The position numbers and the translations under genes were made by a program. From Paraburkholderia youngii (GTDB taxonomy: Bacteria; Pseudomonadota; Gammaproteobacteria; Burkholderiales; Burkholderiaceae), in contig NZ_JAALDK010000003.1 in NCBI RefSeq assembly GCF_013366925.1, positions 791,104 through 855,103 of the forward strand: a DNA stretch of 64,000 nt, given 5' to 3'. A model generated the notes under the pieces. That model made no database searches, was not told where the DNA came from, and saw nothing but the letters and a program-made list of their open reading frames with translations. Within the stretch, counting starts at the first letter, position 1. Every line of letters starts with the position of its first letter. Below are positions 1 through 9,652 of the stretch, piece by piece.

Positions 1-1250
1 ACGAGGTTCATCGTTCCGCGATAGCCGACCTGGCATCGATGGGCATTGCCGACCCGGTCGAATACGGGGAAGCCTATGCGCAACAGAGGCTTGCCGAGAC
101 GCGCGGCCATCTGCCGGCCGTGCGAATGCGTAATAAGCAGGTCGCAATCCGCCGCGCCTCGTTCCATGTCCTCAAGGTCACCGAGCACGACCTCGCTCGT
201 CGGCAGTAGCGCATGCGACGCCGATGTAGTCGTGCTGACGCAGACTGGCAACTCGGCGCCGATTTCGTGCAACAGCGAACCGATTGCAAGCAGCAAATCC
301 GGTTCTGCGCCCAAGGCCACCTTAATGCCACCTATGTAAAAATGGCTGTCGAGCATTGCATCCAGCAGTTGGCTGCGCTGCCTCTGGTATTTGATCGGGA
401 CCTCCCGGTCTGACAATCGCGCAAGGCGATGCAAGAGCCGGTCGTTCGGTTCGAGCCCTGTGAGCCGCTCAAAAATTTCGAACGGGATGCCTGCGATAGT
501 CTCCAGTGCCTGCGCACCGTCGCGCGTTTGCTCGCCCACGCCGATGGTGAATGTCGACGCACCTGCGGCGCGTATCTGGTCGAGAGAAGTTCCGCCCAGC
601 GTGGTCCCGCGCCAGTCGGGAGCAATGTGGCCATCGAGCGAACCGGAGACGTCTGGCAATATGATCGGAACTAACCCGAATGCCTCAATGATCTCTCGCA
701 ACTCGTCGATATCGCTGGGTGACAGATGACTGCCGGGCAGCACGTTGACCTGTCGCTGCACGGTTGGCAGTGGCTTGACAAGCGCCTTCACGATTGCAAC
801 GATGGCGCGCCTGTAGCCGTCCTCGAATGCGCCAATGTAGTCTGGCGTCGATACGTACACGAGTTCGGTATTGCTCAACTCTGGCTTGCGTTTGCGCACC
901 ATCGCGAGATGACCGGCGACATCTTCCCCGTTGGCCTCAGTCAGCCCTGTCGAGCAAAGCACGATGATTTTCGGCGCCGCGCGCTTGCAGATGTTCAGTA
1001 GCGCCGTTTCGACGTTTTCAAATCCGCCCAGAATGGTAGTGACCTCATTCATTGCAGTGGTCTGCAACGGGATGGCCTCCTTGAAATGGCGCACCAAGAG
1101 GACGAGGCCGAACGACGTGCAGCCCTGCGAACCGTGCATCACCGGCATGCACGCATCGAGTCCCATGGCGGCATAACTCGCGCCAAGCGGCTGGCTCATT
1201 TTTAGCGGGTTGACCGTACAGGCTTTCCCTAGTTCGACGACGTTTGCCAT
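1..1250 (-). CDS. nifN: NifN, FeMo-cofactor scaffold subunit (partial, runs off window)
   Basis: NifN pairs with NifE to form the scaffold on which the nitrogenase iron-molybdenum cofactor precursor matures in the cytoplasm. I translated the minus strand directly. The protein begins MANVVELGKACTVNPLKMSQ, continues through a P-cluster-type region with MHGSQGCTSFG and a STGLTEANGEDV stretch, and stays open for about 416 codons to the window edge. NifN is usually about 440-470 residues, so only the C-terminal end is missing. The ATG at 1250 follows the nifE stop by 21 bases with a GGAG-like ribosome site, so the two genes form an operon. It is probably transcribed from the -24/-12 promoter upstream of nifE. 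Confidence 0.93.
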   Translation of the reverse strand, partial: MANVVELGKACTVNPLKMSQPLGASYAAMGLDACMPVMHGSQGCTSFGLVLLVRHFKEAIPLQTTAMNEVTTILGGFENVETALLNICKRAAPKIIVLCSTGLTEANGEDVAGHLAMVRKRKPELSNTELVYVSTPDYIGAFEDGYRRAIVAIVKALVKPLPTVQRQVNVLPGSHLSPSDIDELREIIEAFGLVPIILPDVSGSLDGHIAPDWRGTTLGGTSLDQIRAAGASTFTIGVGEQTRDGAQALETIAGIPFEIFERLTGLEPNDRLLHRLARLSDREVPIKYQRQRSQLLDAMLDSHFYIGGIKVALGAEPDLLLAIGSLLHEIGAELPVCVSTTTSASHALLPTSEVVLGDLEDMERGAADCDLLITHSHGRQMAARLGKPLLRIGFPVFDRVGNAHRCQVGYRGTMNL

Positions 1251-1271
1251 TGTGTCTGCACTCCGCTATGC

Positions 1272-2765
1272 TCAGGCCGCGACGCTGGGTCGAAGGCCCT
1301 TCGGCCAATCCCGCGCGCTTGCACGCGGCGACTGTTCTGTCATGCGCTCCGTGAACTCCATTCGCTCGCCACAGAGCCCTTCGCCTTTGTCGTCCCACGG
1401 AGCTGGAATGCGCACCTGCTGCCAGACCGGGTTGCTGATTGCGCGGTCAATCTCGTGCACCAGCTCGACGATTCCCTCATACCCGGCATATGGATGATGG
1501 CGTTCCTGATTGACATCAAGCCAAGGCACCCGCGCCTTTAGCGCGACAAACTGCGAGCGCCCGCCGGACAGCATGATGTCGGCCTGCGACTCGCGGAGCA
1601 TGCCGTACATTTCGCTTGCCGTCATATTGTCGACTATGCGCGCGTCATCGCCCATGATCTCCTTGATCCTTTCCTTGTCTTTCTCGGTGCTTTTCTTCAC
1701 ACTGGTGCCAACGATCTCGAGCCCCACCTCTTGCAACGCCGCAACAAGCGACCAGGATTTCACACCGCCTGTAATCAGCAGCACGCGCTTTCCATCGAGG
1801 CGCGCCCGGTATCGCGCAATGCGCGCCCACGCGCGCTCCTCTTCTGCTTCAATCAAGCGATCGGCGCGTTTGATCAGATCGTCGGGCGCACCCCTTTGCA
1901 CCAGCAGCTTGGCGACTTGGCGCAACGCATCGCTCACATCGCCGATTCCGTAAAAAGAGCCCTCGAAATAGGGAATGTCGTATTGCCGCTGCATCTTTGT
2001 GGCAATGTTAATCATCGACTTTGAGCACACCACCATATTTACCTTCGCGCGGTGAGCGCTCGCGATGTCACTGTAGCGAGCATCACCAGAGATGCAAGCC
2101 AAGATACGGATACCCAGCGCGTCGAAGAGCGGCTTCGTCTGCCACAACTCCCCCGAGAGGTTGTATTCGCCGATGATATTGATGTCGAACGGCGTTGTGT
2201 GAGCGGGCTCACGCGAGCCGATTACATGATCGAAAATCGCCTCCCCACCGAGTTTATTGCCGAAGTTTTTCGACCCGGCGAAACCGGGCGCGTTGACCGG
2301 TATCACAGGTTTGCCGAATTTCTTTGACGCTTGCTTACACACTGCCTCTATGTTGTCACCGATCAGCGCGGTGACGCACGTCTGATAGACAAACACGGCA
2401 GGGGGATCATATTTTTGGATAATCTCGCGAATACTTCTGAACAGCCGTCTCTCGCCGCCATAGATTACATCGATCTCACTTAGATCAGTCGTGAACGCGG
2501 TCCGATAGAGCATCGACCCGGAGGATGCCGCAGGACGGTTATCCCACGAGTTGCCCTCGCACGCAATCGGCCCGTGCACAAGGTGCGCTACGTCAACCAC
2601 GGGCTGAAGTGCAATCCGAGCTCCATCGAATGCACAACCGCCAGCAGTCGCTCCTGGCGGAAGTTGCTTGGCGCAGCCTTGTCTGCGCTCCGTCTCACTT
2701 TTCGCCCTATTCTTCGCGCAACCGGGTTCGTCGAAAATATCTGCAGTCCTAGCCTTGAACCACAT
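1272..2765 (-). CDS. nifE: NifE, FeMo-cofactor scaffold subunit
   Basis: NifE is the alpha-type partner of NifN in the NifEN scaffold for FeMo-cofactor assembly. The N-terminal region has the family signature IFDEPGCAKNR followed by QGCAKQLPPGATAGGCAFDG and HGPIACEGNSWDNR, which carry the conserved cysteines. The C-terminal half has LSGGRSQFVALK and PWLDVNQERHHPYAGY. I start at the ATG at 2765 (MWFKARTADIF). A TTG ten codons upstream would place the start very close to the expected transcription start. Length is about 497 residues, normal for the family. Its upstream neighbour is nifA rather than nifK, so this copy has its own promoter and does not extend a nifHDK operon. Confidence 0.95.
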   Translation of the reverse strand: MWFKARTADIFDEPGCAKNRAKSETERRQGCAKQLPPGATAGGCAFDGARIALQPVVDVAHLVHGPIACEGNSWDNRPAASSGSMLYRTAFTTDLSEIDVIYGGERRLFRSIREIIQKYDPPAVFVYQTCVTALIGDNIEAVCKQASKKFGKPVIPVNAPGFAGSKNFGNKLGGEAIFDHVIGSREPAHTTPFDINIIGEYNLSGELWQTKPLFDALGIRILACISGDARYSDIASAHRAKVNMVVCSKSMINIATKMQRQYDIPYFEGSFYGIGDVSDALRQVAKLLVQRGAPDDLIKRADRLIEAEEERAWARIARYRARLDGKRVLLITGGVKSWSLVAALQEVGLEIVGTSVKKSTEKDKERIKEIMGDDARIVDNMTASEMYGMLRESQADIMLSGGRSQFVALKARVPWLDVNQERHHPYAGYEGIVELVHEIDRAISNPVWQQVRIPAPWDDKGEGLCGERMEFTERMTEQSPRASARDWPKGLRPSVAA

Positions 2766-2800
2766 TGGAGAATCCTGACGATATGAGGTCCACAACTAAT

Positions 2801-2816
2801 TGCAAGTTCCATACCA
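2801..2816 (-). promoter_or_regulatory. Candidate sigma-54 (-24/-12) promoter of nifEN
   Basis: On the minus strand the sequence TGGTATGGAACTTGCA has the invariant GG and GC separated by exactly 10 bases, with a good TTGC -12 element. It lies 36 bases upstream of the nifE ATG. RpoN-dependent promoters of this kind are activated by NifA, whose gene is immediately upstream. I found no perfect TGT-N10-ACA NifA activator site in 2817-3036. Confidence 0.6.
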
Positions 2817-3036
2817 TCGCGCGAAGCCGCAGGCATCCGCAGCGTGGGGTATCGGGCACTGTAGTAACAGCGTCGACTTAAACCAGTGCTTTGTCGGAGT
2901 TGAACGGATTGCGACACAACATACTTATCGACCTTCTTTCAGACCATGCGCGTGCTGTGTTCCACGCGCGTCGCTTTGCATACCGAGCAGACGAAATATC
3001 GGAGCCGTCCAGGGCGTGACCTCAAGCTTCGCTTTC

Positions 3037-4680
3037 TTAGAAGCGGCGTAGTTTGATTCCGTGCTTGCGCAGTGCATAGCCGATCTGCCGCGCCGTAATG
3101 CCGAGCAGGCGTGCCGCCTTTGCCTGCACCCAACCGCAGCGCTCCATGGCCCAGAGCAGCCGCTCACGCTCGTCCTCAGGGATGTGCTCACCAGAGTGCA
3201 TGCCGAGACCGCGGGCATCGCGCTCCGGGGCGCCGAATTTCGCGGGAACGTTCAGCGCGTTACTGACTGTAACGTCCGACGAGCGTGCCGGACGTACTGA
3301 GTCTTCTCGCTCCACATGATGCAACACCTTCGTGAGGCACCGGTCGATCTCGCAGAGAAACGAAGAACGACCAATCGTGTCATGATGCGCCATTGTCGCA
3401 GTCCGCTCAATGCAGTTTTCGAGCTCGCGCACATTTCCGGGCCAGTAACAACTCGACAGCACGCGCAACGCTTCCTCGTTGAAATGCAGAGCGCGACCGT
3501 TCTCACGATTAAAGCGGTTAAGGAAGTATTGCGCCATCTCGGGGATGTCTTCCCGGCGCTCGCGCAGCGGCGGCAACACGATGCTCACCACGTTGATGCG
3601 GTAGTAAAGATCCGCTCGGAATTCGCCCTCTCTCACCATTTGTTCCAGACTGCGATTAGTTGCAACGATGAGCCTCACGTCAACTCTCACGGGCGTTGTC
3701 CCTCCTACCCGCTCGAACTCCCGCTCCTGCAGAACGCGCAGGAGTTTCGCTTGGAACGACGGCGATATATCACCTATCTCGTCGAGGAAAAGTGTTCCGC
3801 CGTGCGCCAATTCGAAGCGCCCCTTGCGCTGAGTTTGCGCGCCCGTGAACGCCCCCTTCTCGTGGCCAAACAGCTCGCTTTCCAGCAGTGTTTCCGTGAG
3901 CGCCGCACAATTCACCGAGACGAATGGCTGGTCCTTGCGCGGGGACAAACGATAGATTGCACGCGCGATCAACTCCTTGCCGGTGCCGCTCTCGCCGCGC
4001 AACAGCACCGTCGTTCTCGCAGGTGCGACCTGATGGACCTGCGAGAATACGTGCTGCATCGACGCAGATCGGCCGATTGCCCAATCGACTTGAATAGGAG
4101 GGGCCGCGTTCCGTCGGCGACTAATCTCCTCCTGCACGCTTTTGCGGTTCGGATTCGCCTCACGCTCAAGCAGAAGTGCCCTGCCCATTGGCGCAGCAAC
4201 AACTTCCAAAAGTTGGAGATCGTCTGCGAAAGCACGCTTCCCGCCCGGATTCTCACAAAGTGCTACGAGCACCCCGAGCGGCCGTCCTTCGTGCCGGATC
4301 GGTGTCCCAAGTAGAGCGACACGCTCGGCATTGGAAACACGAACAGCCCCCGTGCGGTCGTCGAACATTGGGTCACCATCCAACTCAGACACAACCACGG
4401 CGGACTCGCTTTCCTGTATCTGCCCTACGATCCCTTCACCGGAGGGAAAACGCATACCTTCTCGCCAGTCGTCTGACAGTCCCGTGTGACACAGGCCGCC
4501 AAGCTTTCCATCCGGCTGCTCGACGGCGATGAACGCGGACCGCCAGCCTCTCGCACGCGACAGAAACCACAGCGACCTCTTCAACGCGTGCTCCGCATTA
4601 CGGGATGAGGCCAGCGTTTTTAGCACTTCGGCCACTACATCGAAATCGGGAGGGCTCTCGTTGATAAGAGAATGCGACAT
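3037..4680 (-). CDS. nifA: NifA, sigma-54-dependent activator of nif genes
   Basis: NifA activates RpoN promoters of nitrogen-fixation genes. The order is an N-terminal GAF-type sensor (about residues 25-175), a central AAA+ domain with Walker A GESGTGKE, the sigma-54 contact region [15 protein letters not shown] and Walker [12 protein letters not shown], then a C-terminal Fis-type helix-turn-helix ending [20 protein letters not shown]. After the AAA+ domain there is a C-X11-C-X19-C-X4-C arrangement, in [13 protein letters not shown] followed later by CEIDRC. This is the known mark of NifA proteins that sense oxygen or redox state directly. The ATG at 4680 ([13 protein letters not shown]) is preferred over a TTG seven codons upstream. 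The downstream neighbours nifE and nifN are likely targets. Confidence 0.95.
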   Translation of the reverse strand: MSHSLINESPPDFDVVAEVLKTLASSRNAEHALKRSLWFLSRARGWRSAFIAVEQPDGKLGGLCHTGLSDDWREGMRFPSGEGIVGQIQESESAVVVSELDGDPMFDDRTGAVRVSNAERVALLGTPIRHEGRPLGVLVALCENPGGKRAFADDLQLLEVVAAPMGRALLLEREANPNRKSVQEEISRRRNAAPPIQVDWAIGRSASMQHVFSQVHQVAPARTTVLLRGESGTGKELIARAIYRLSPRKDQPFVSVNCAALTETLLESELFGHEKGAFTGAQTQRKGRFELAHGGTLFLDEIGDISPSFQAKLLRVLQEREFERVGGTTPVRVDVRLIVATNRSLEQMVREGEFRADLYYRINVVSIVLPPLRERREDIPEMAQYFLNRFNRENGRALHFNEEALRVLSSCYWPGNVRELENCIERTATMAHHDTIGRSSFLCEIDRCLTKVLHHVEREDSVRPARSSDVTVSNALNVPAKFGAPERDARGLGMHSGEHIPEDERERLLWAMERCGWVQAKAARLLGITARQIGYALRKHGIKLRRF

Positions 4681-4803
4681 AGATTCGGGCTCCAGCGACA
4701 ACTCGCCAACGTAGTGACGAGACGGCTCGGCACAACGGCAGAGCCAGTCGCGTTGGTGGCAGCCGAATTCGGGATGCCGCTGTGCTCAGGCATCGCCAAA
4801 CTC

Positions 4804-4830
4804 GACAAAAATGACAAAAATGACAAAATC
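4804..4830. repeat. Short tandem repeat upstream of nifA
   Basis: Nearly three copies of the 9-base unit GACAAAAAT lie about 125 bases upstream of the nifA start. Such an AT-rich run in GC-rich DNA could be a regulator site, but I recognise no consensus. A weak GG-N10-GC match (TGGCGATGCCTGAGCA on the minus strand, about 4786-4801) lies just downstream of it toward nifA. The rest of 4681-5404 holds no gene I can support. Confidence 0.5.
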
Positions 4831-5404
4831 GCAGCAATGGCGTCGGGAAGCTGCAAACAGAGGCAACGAGGCCCCTCCGTTCGCGGCTAGCATACTAACC
4901 AAAAAAGACGTAGGTTTCACGACAAATTCGGGTCAACGGCAACCCGCACAGTCAGTCGAGGTTCCTAGTCTCGGTCGAACGCTGCCAGCGTTGAAGGAAG
5001 GCAGAAGCGGTTTCGTTATATGAAATTCAAATCGTAAGTGCCATAGGCCTCAAATGGCAGCTCAGGTTGCATTGCACGACTCCGCGCGAGTCCTTCCAAA
5101 ATGCTGTGAGAGCTGTTCAGCAGCTTGCTCGAGTGCATCCGCCCAGTTGTTCGTCGTTTCTTTTTAGCGCGCGATCCAATGCAACGTTACACGCCTGCAA
5201 CCGGTCGACACCTATGTCATTTCGCATCGAGGCCCGATGTTTCTCGATGACATAAGTCAAACGTCACTCAGTGGGCTCCTGAATTCCCAAAGCAACGCTG
5301 CCTGCCCGCGTCAGCGTCGGGGCTGTCCATCGAAAATACCCGGCAGCAACCGTTTTGACGCGCCGAAATATCATCTCTTCGACGCGACCACGGCGCGACG
5401 TCAC

Positions 5405-6337
5405 CTAAACCTGACCACGCGTTGGCATCGCCGGCTGCTCTGCCGTGAATATTCCGTGCTCTGCCGAGCTCAGCTGCAGCGAGCGAAAGAGGAACCGTTG
5501 AAGTGCGGTAGCTGCGGATGTTCGGTCGTTCCAGTTCTCTTGAGTGAACAGACCGAATTCCGCCACTGGCGGCATCGGCAACCCGACAGCTTGCGGATCG
5601 ATCGCGTGCATGGTGTCGCGGCGCACGTGCCAGTCGAGCAGCACTGCAATACCGAGTCCTGCCTCAACGGCCGACTGCACCGCCGACAGGCTTGTGCTCG
5701 TACACGCAACACGCCACGCGATGCCGGCGTCGAGTAACGTCGCGAAAAAAATCTCCTGCCACCGGCATGCGCCGCCGAATGCAACAATCGGAAGCGGGCC
5801 CTCGCCAAGGTCCGTGTTCCGGGTACGTGCGGCTGCCCAGCGAAGCGGATGCCGCCATGTAACTATCGGCTCCGAGTGAATCAGCGCAGGGTCGCCGATC
5901 GCGAAATCTAGTGTGTTGCTTGCGAGCCGCTGCGATAACGCCGGGCTCGCATCGACAACAATCTCCAGCGCTACGTCCGGATAGAGAGCCGAGAACTGCC
6001 GCAATGCATGGCGAAGGTGGCTCATTGCGATGTCTTCCGGAATGCCGACCCTCACTGTGCCAGAAACGTCGCCCTCAGTCAGGGCGGAGCGAGCCGCGAG
6101 GCCAATGTCGAGGAGCTTGTGCGCATATGGCAGTAGCACGTTGCCCGCGGTGGTCGGCTTTACGCCGCGCGGTGAACGTTCGAGCAAGCGTTGGCCAACC
6201 TCATCTTCGAGCCGCCGAAGGGCCATGCTGACAGCAGCCTGTGTCCGATGGAGAGCCATCGCAGCATTGCTCACGCTGCCGGCTTCTACAACCGTCACGA
6301 ATGTACGCAGCAGCGTGCTGTCGAGATCGCGAATCAT
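5405..6337 (-). CDS. LysR-family transcriptional regulator
   Basis: This is a 310-residue LysR-type regulator. The N-terminal winged helix is clear (LLRTFVTVVEAGSVSNAAMA then TQAAVSMALRRLEDEVG and RSPRGVKPT), followed by a substrate-binding domain (VRVGIPEDIA, LDFAIGDPAL, AVEAGLGIAVLLDW). It is not a NodD: the DNA-binding helix and effector domain differ from the NodD at 9649-10557. It is divergent from the gene at 6993 across about 650 bases. By the usual LysR arrangement it may regulate that gene and the ATP-grasp gene beyond, which is inference. The start is the ATG at 6337; a TTG lies one codon upstream. Confidence 0.85.
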   Translation of the reverse strand: MIRDLDSTLLRTFVTVVEAGSVSNAAMALHRTQAAVSMALRRLEDEVGQRLLERSPRGVKPTTAGNVLLPYAHKLLDIGLAARSALTEGDVSGTVRVGIPEDIAMSHLRHALRQFSALYPDVALEIVVDASPALSQRLASNTLDFAIGDPALIHSEPIVTWRHPLRWAAARTRNTDLGEGPLPIVAFGGACRWQEIFFATLLDAGIAWRVACTSTSLSAVQSAVEAGLGIAVLLDWHVRRDTMHAIDPQAVGLPMPPVAEFGLFTQENWNDRTSAATALQRFLFRSLQLSSAEHGIFTAEQPAMPTRGQV

Positions 6338-6992
6338 CAATTTCCCTCATGCAGACATAAAGATTATCAGCTTATACCACGCATACCCCTGCGGTTAATA
6401 TCCTACCGTCACGAGTCAGGGAACATGGATGCGAAGAAAGTTGCACGAAAAACACGCCGAATACGCACTGCGGGGAATACCCGAGTCGCTGGCGCACCCG
6501 GCCCTTCGAGCTTCGCCGTGTACCTGATCGAACAGCCGCCACCGAACTGGCCAATGCTCCTTCCAGTGAAGGAGCGATACTGCAGAAAAGCACAGCTTGA
6601 CGTTGTGGCCTCCAGTCACCTCGTGCCCACGTCATGGCGCTCCTCGATGAGGAGTTCTAGGCACGCCGGCCTATCTGAGCCCGGATACGTCCACTTAACT
6701 GCAATTAGCAAACAATAGGTTGAAGCATTGCGTTCAGCAGGTTGCACGAACCCTCTCTCGCTATGCCAGCCGAAAAAAATGCCTAGGAATGTTTGACAGT
6801 GCTGCCCTCTCATCGCACGACCACCGCGGTCGCGGTTCGAGTCTAGAAGCTCGCGGGACTCCCGCGAGCCTGATGTACGCATCGAAGTTTCCCGCAAGAA
6901 CGCGTCAAGGTGCCCGGCTGATCTCCTCGACGCGTTTATAGCAGCCCGGTTCGCTCGTTTCTTTGCCTTTTCAATTTCTAAACGGAGGTCAC
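6338..6992. other. Long intergenic region between the LysR gene and the heme-oxygenase-like gene
   Basis: There are about 650 bases with no reading frame that looks like a protein family on either strand. The region would hold the promoters of both divergent genes and contains the hairpin at 6849-6869. Confidence 0.5.
6849..6869. promoter_or_regulatory. Perfect 9-bp hairpin in leader of the gene at 6993
   Basis: The arms GCTCGCGGG and CCCGCGAGC are separated by three bases. No T-run follows, so it is a weak candidate for a factor-independent terminator. It lies 123 bases upstream of the 6993 start, so it could be a regulator site or leader structure. Confidence 0.45.
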
Positions 6993-7706
6993 ATGAGTAC
7001 AGCCAACGATCGCATTTATTTTGAGCAAGTCGCTCAACAAGCTGTGGAGCAGATGTTCGCAACTTCGCCCGAAACCGCAGCGTTCCACCGTGGCGATTGG
7101 ATCGACAGTGAGTACTATCGCCGCCACCTCGTAGAAACTGTATTGCGAATCCGACTCAATAACGAGGTCGACGCGTTCGCACTCTACAAAATCGGCTCCA
7201 AGGACAACACGCTCGCACAGATCCTCGCGCAATACTTGGCAGAAGGATACGGGCATGAGGGGAAATTCCTCCACGACCTTAAGAAATTCGGCGTATCTGC
7301 CAATGACGTCGACCGGATTGCCCCCCTCCACAGCACCGACAAACTGATCGGCTACCTCTATCTGAGCATTGGTCGCAACGGTCCGCTGCCGACGATGGTC
7401 TGGAACTGGCTGCTCGAATGGTATACCAATCGCTACAGCAAGAGCATTACAGAAGCCGCCAAGCGGGCGTTCGGCCACGATCACGTTAAAGGTTCACTCG
7501 ACCGCATTCAGTACGCAGAATCGCACAAGCACTATGACATCATTTGGATTGCCCTTCAGCGGGCAATAGGCGGCTGGGGCAGCATTGAGAGCGCGGAAAT
7601 GTATCTCCGCAACTTCGTCGGCCTGATCCATGAATATTTCGATGAGTTGCGTGTGACGACCGTGCCCCGGACGGAAAGCATAACGTCGCGGGAAGCAGCC
7701 ACATGA
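6993..7706 (+). CDS. Heme-oxygenase-like (putative di-iron oxidase/oxygenase) protein
   Basis: This 237-residue protein is predicted to be all helical. The layout suggests the heme-oxygenase-like fold (TenA/PqqC/iron-containing redox enzyme group). Helices carry spaced acidic and histidine residues: E58 in RLNNEVDAFALY, GYGHEGKFLHDLKKFG around residues 85-100, LLEWYTNRY with E142, and AESHKHYDIIWIAL around residues 175-188. Proteins of this kind often bind two irons and cleave or oxidise amino-acid or fatty-acid substrates. The exact ligands are not established here. The start is firm: the ATG at 6993 follows a strong CGGAGG ribosome site. The next readable start codon overlaps its stop as ATGA, suggesting the gene once headed an operon. 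The substrate is unknown. Confidence 0.6.
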   Translation: MSTANDRIYFEQVAQQAVEQMFATSPETAAFHRGDWIDSEYYRRHLVETVLRIRLNNEVDAFALYKIGSKDNTLAQILAQYLAEGYGHEGKFLHDLKKFGVSANDVDRIAPLHSTDKLIGYLYLSIGRNGPLPTMVWNWLLEWYTNRYSKSITEAAKRAFGHDHVKGSLDRIQYAESHKHYDIIWIALQRAIGGWGSIESAEMYLRNFVGLIHEYFDELRVTTVPRTESITSREAAT

Positions 7707-8332
7707 CCGCCGTCGTCTTGGTTGCGCCTGCGTCATCCGGTACCGCAGTTTTCGCCGCCACAGCTCGTCAAGGTATCGCGGCCCTTGCATTTGCGCGTGC
7801 CGCGACCCTTCGACTGCGAGCGTCTGTTGCGTCCTTCGCGGTGGTGGGCGCTGCGCTCGGCGTCTTCCCATGCACAGGCGAGTCACCGTGGACAGTTCAG
7901 CGCTCGCGGAGATTGCCGGGCAGCAGTGTAATGGACACATATACCCACTGGTTAAACTGAACAAGTCGATCTTGTTGTCGAAACTGATGATACGCGGCCA
8001 TATTTGCAATCCAAACCCACGCAGCTCCAGCAATGCGAACGTGGCGATGCGACGTGCCTAACCATCGTACGGTTCGTCAAATCCATATCAGCGGACTTCG
8101 CCAGCGGCGCCGAAGTGGCGAGTGTGCGCCACAATCCGGTCTCAAAGGAGACGAAGCTCCCACGCCCACCCGCCCTCCACTATCGCGAGACTGACTGCTC
8201 TCTTAAACCCCTACCAGACATGTCCGGCTCACCGCCGCAGATCGCCCCGACGCCGGGCCCGGACATCGCCAAAACGCTCTGTGCGCTCAAATTTGATCAA
8301 GCCGAAAAAATATCTGAACAAGTTGCTTCCAC
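7703..8332 (+). pseudogene. Degenerate interval, possible remnant of an ATP-grasp gene start
   Basis: A frame opens at 7703 overlapping the preceding stop by four bases. It starts MTAVVLVAPASSGTAV, resembling the nucleotide-binding N-terminus of some ATP-grasp ligases, but after about 30 residues it degenerates and stops at 7960. I recognise nothing else up to the ATP-grasp gene at 8333. It may be a decayed second ligase gene. The call rests on one short motif. Confidence 0.25.
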
Positions 8333-9652
8333 ATGAAAGCCAATCATCCTGCTAAGGGTAACCGCATAGTCGTGCTTAACCGGTGGTCCGACGGTTTCGC
8401 CGCCTATCAGCGCTACATTGATCATGCGGCGAACAAGATCGCATACGTCTGCACGCCCAATAGTGTCGCCGCGCTTGACACCTCTCGCATTGCACACGTC
8501 GAACAGCTATCTGACATCCTCGATGAAGAAGCGCTGCATGCGGCCGTGCGCGCCTGTAGTTCAGCGCTCGGCGGCATCGACAGGCTAGTCGCCTTATCCG
8601 AATTCGACCTTTTAGCGGCCGCGCGACTGCGCAATTCGTTCAATATCCCCGGCGACCTTCCCGAGACAGTCGTGCGCTTTCGAAATAGGGCCGTTACGAA
8701 GAATACTATCGCCGCAGCTGGCCTGCGTGTACCGCGGTTTGCAGCCCTAGAAGATCTGGTCGTTGCCAAGGCGGCGACTACCACTGTGATGCGTTTTCCG
8801 ATAATCGTGAAACCGCGATCAGGTAAGGCGAACATAGGGTCACGGCGCATCGAGACCCGTCCTGAGTTCGATGCACTGTGGCCGACACTACCGCTTGCCG
8901 AGTACGATTGCGAGGAGTACATCGACGGTCCGGTTTATCACGTTGACGGCTTCCTTCTGAATGGCACATTGGTTATCGCGCGCGCGTCTCGCTACATCAA
9001 CACTTATGTCCAGTTCGCTCAAGGTAAACCACTCGGCTCGGTGATGCTCGACCCAGGTCCTCTAAATGAGGCGCTGACCGCATTCTCCGTAAAATGTCTG
9101 CGCGCCCTGGATTTCAGAAATGGGCCATTCCATCTTGAGATAGTCCGGGGCTGCGATGGATTGTATTTCCTTAAGGTTGGTGCCCGCGTCGGCGAAGGAG
9201 AAATCCCATTCCTCTTTCACGATCTGTACGGTGTTGACCTGTTCGCCCTCTGGGCCGCGCAGCAGTCAGGTGACAGGGCGCGGTTAGCCACTCAGGTGCA
9301 AGCAGCACTAGACGCGTCGGCATCGTCCGCCCGCGGTGGATTCCTCATGTTGCCGGAGCCAGTGGGCAAAGTATTCGTCGATGCAAAATTGCTACGAGAG
9401 ATCCCCGCGCTTTACGATGCGGTTTTCCCCAAGCCACATCATTTCTTCGACGGCACCGGCGGCTACGCCACCCTCCTCGCGCGCTTCCGCTACCGCGCTG
9501 CATCGGAGCACGAAATCGCCACAGCAATTCACACGACATTAGACAATTTCCAATACACGCTCGCCGAGATTGCCGCGCCCCCCTTCACTGCGGAGCCAGC
9601 GGCTCCAATGGTTCATCCCGGAAGGCATTCCCCGCCGCTTCTGCCTTGCTAG
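8333..9652 (+). CDS. ATP-grasp family ligase, substrate unknown
   Basis: This is a 439-residue ATP-grasp protein. It opens with a pre-ATP-grasp fold containing [20 protein letters not shown] and [11 protein letters not shown]. The ATP-binding region follows: [20 protein letters not shown] (lysine plus glycine-rich loop), [16 protein letters not shown], and the metal-binding segment [27 protein letters not shown]. Such enzymes join a carboxylate to an amine or thiol through an acyl-phosphate. Here the gene follows a heme-oxygenase-like gene and a LysR regulator and ends four bases into the nodD 3' end on the other strand. I infer a small dedicated pathway making or modifying an amino-acid-like compound. 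The product is unknown, and it is not part of the classical nod set. Confidence 0.8.
   Translation: MKANHPAKGNRIVVLNRWSDGFAAYQRYIDHAANKIAYVCTPNSVAALDTSRIAHVEQLSDILDEEALHAAVRACSSALGGIDRLVALSEFDLLAAARLRNSFNIPGDLPETVVRFRNRAVTKNTIAAAGLRVPRFAALEDLVVAKAATTTVMRFPIIVKPRSGKANIGSRRIETRPEFDALWPTLPLAEYDCEEYIDGPVYHVDGFLLNGTLVIARASRYINTYVQFAQGKPLGSVMLDPGPLNEALTAFSVKCLRALDFRNGPFHLEIVRGCDGLYFLKVGARVGEGEIPFLFHDLYGVDLFALWAAQQSGDRARLATQVQAALDASASSARGGFLMLPEPVGKVFVDAKLLREIPALYDAVFPKPHHFFDGTGGYATLLARFRYRAASEHEIATAIHTTLDNFQYTLAEIAAPPFTAEPAAPMVHPGRHSPPLLPC

Noticed and set aside
2817..3036. NifA upstream activator sequence
   Set aside because: Several TGT and ACA triplets occur, but none with the 10-base spacing.
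3316..4314. Long plus-strand frame of 332 codons
   Set aside because: It is antisense to nifA, whose domains are unmistakable; the antisense protein has no motifs and biased composition.
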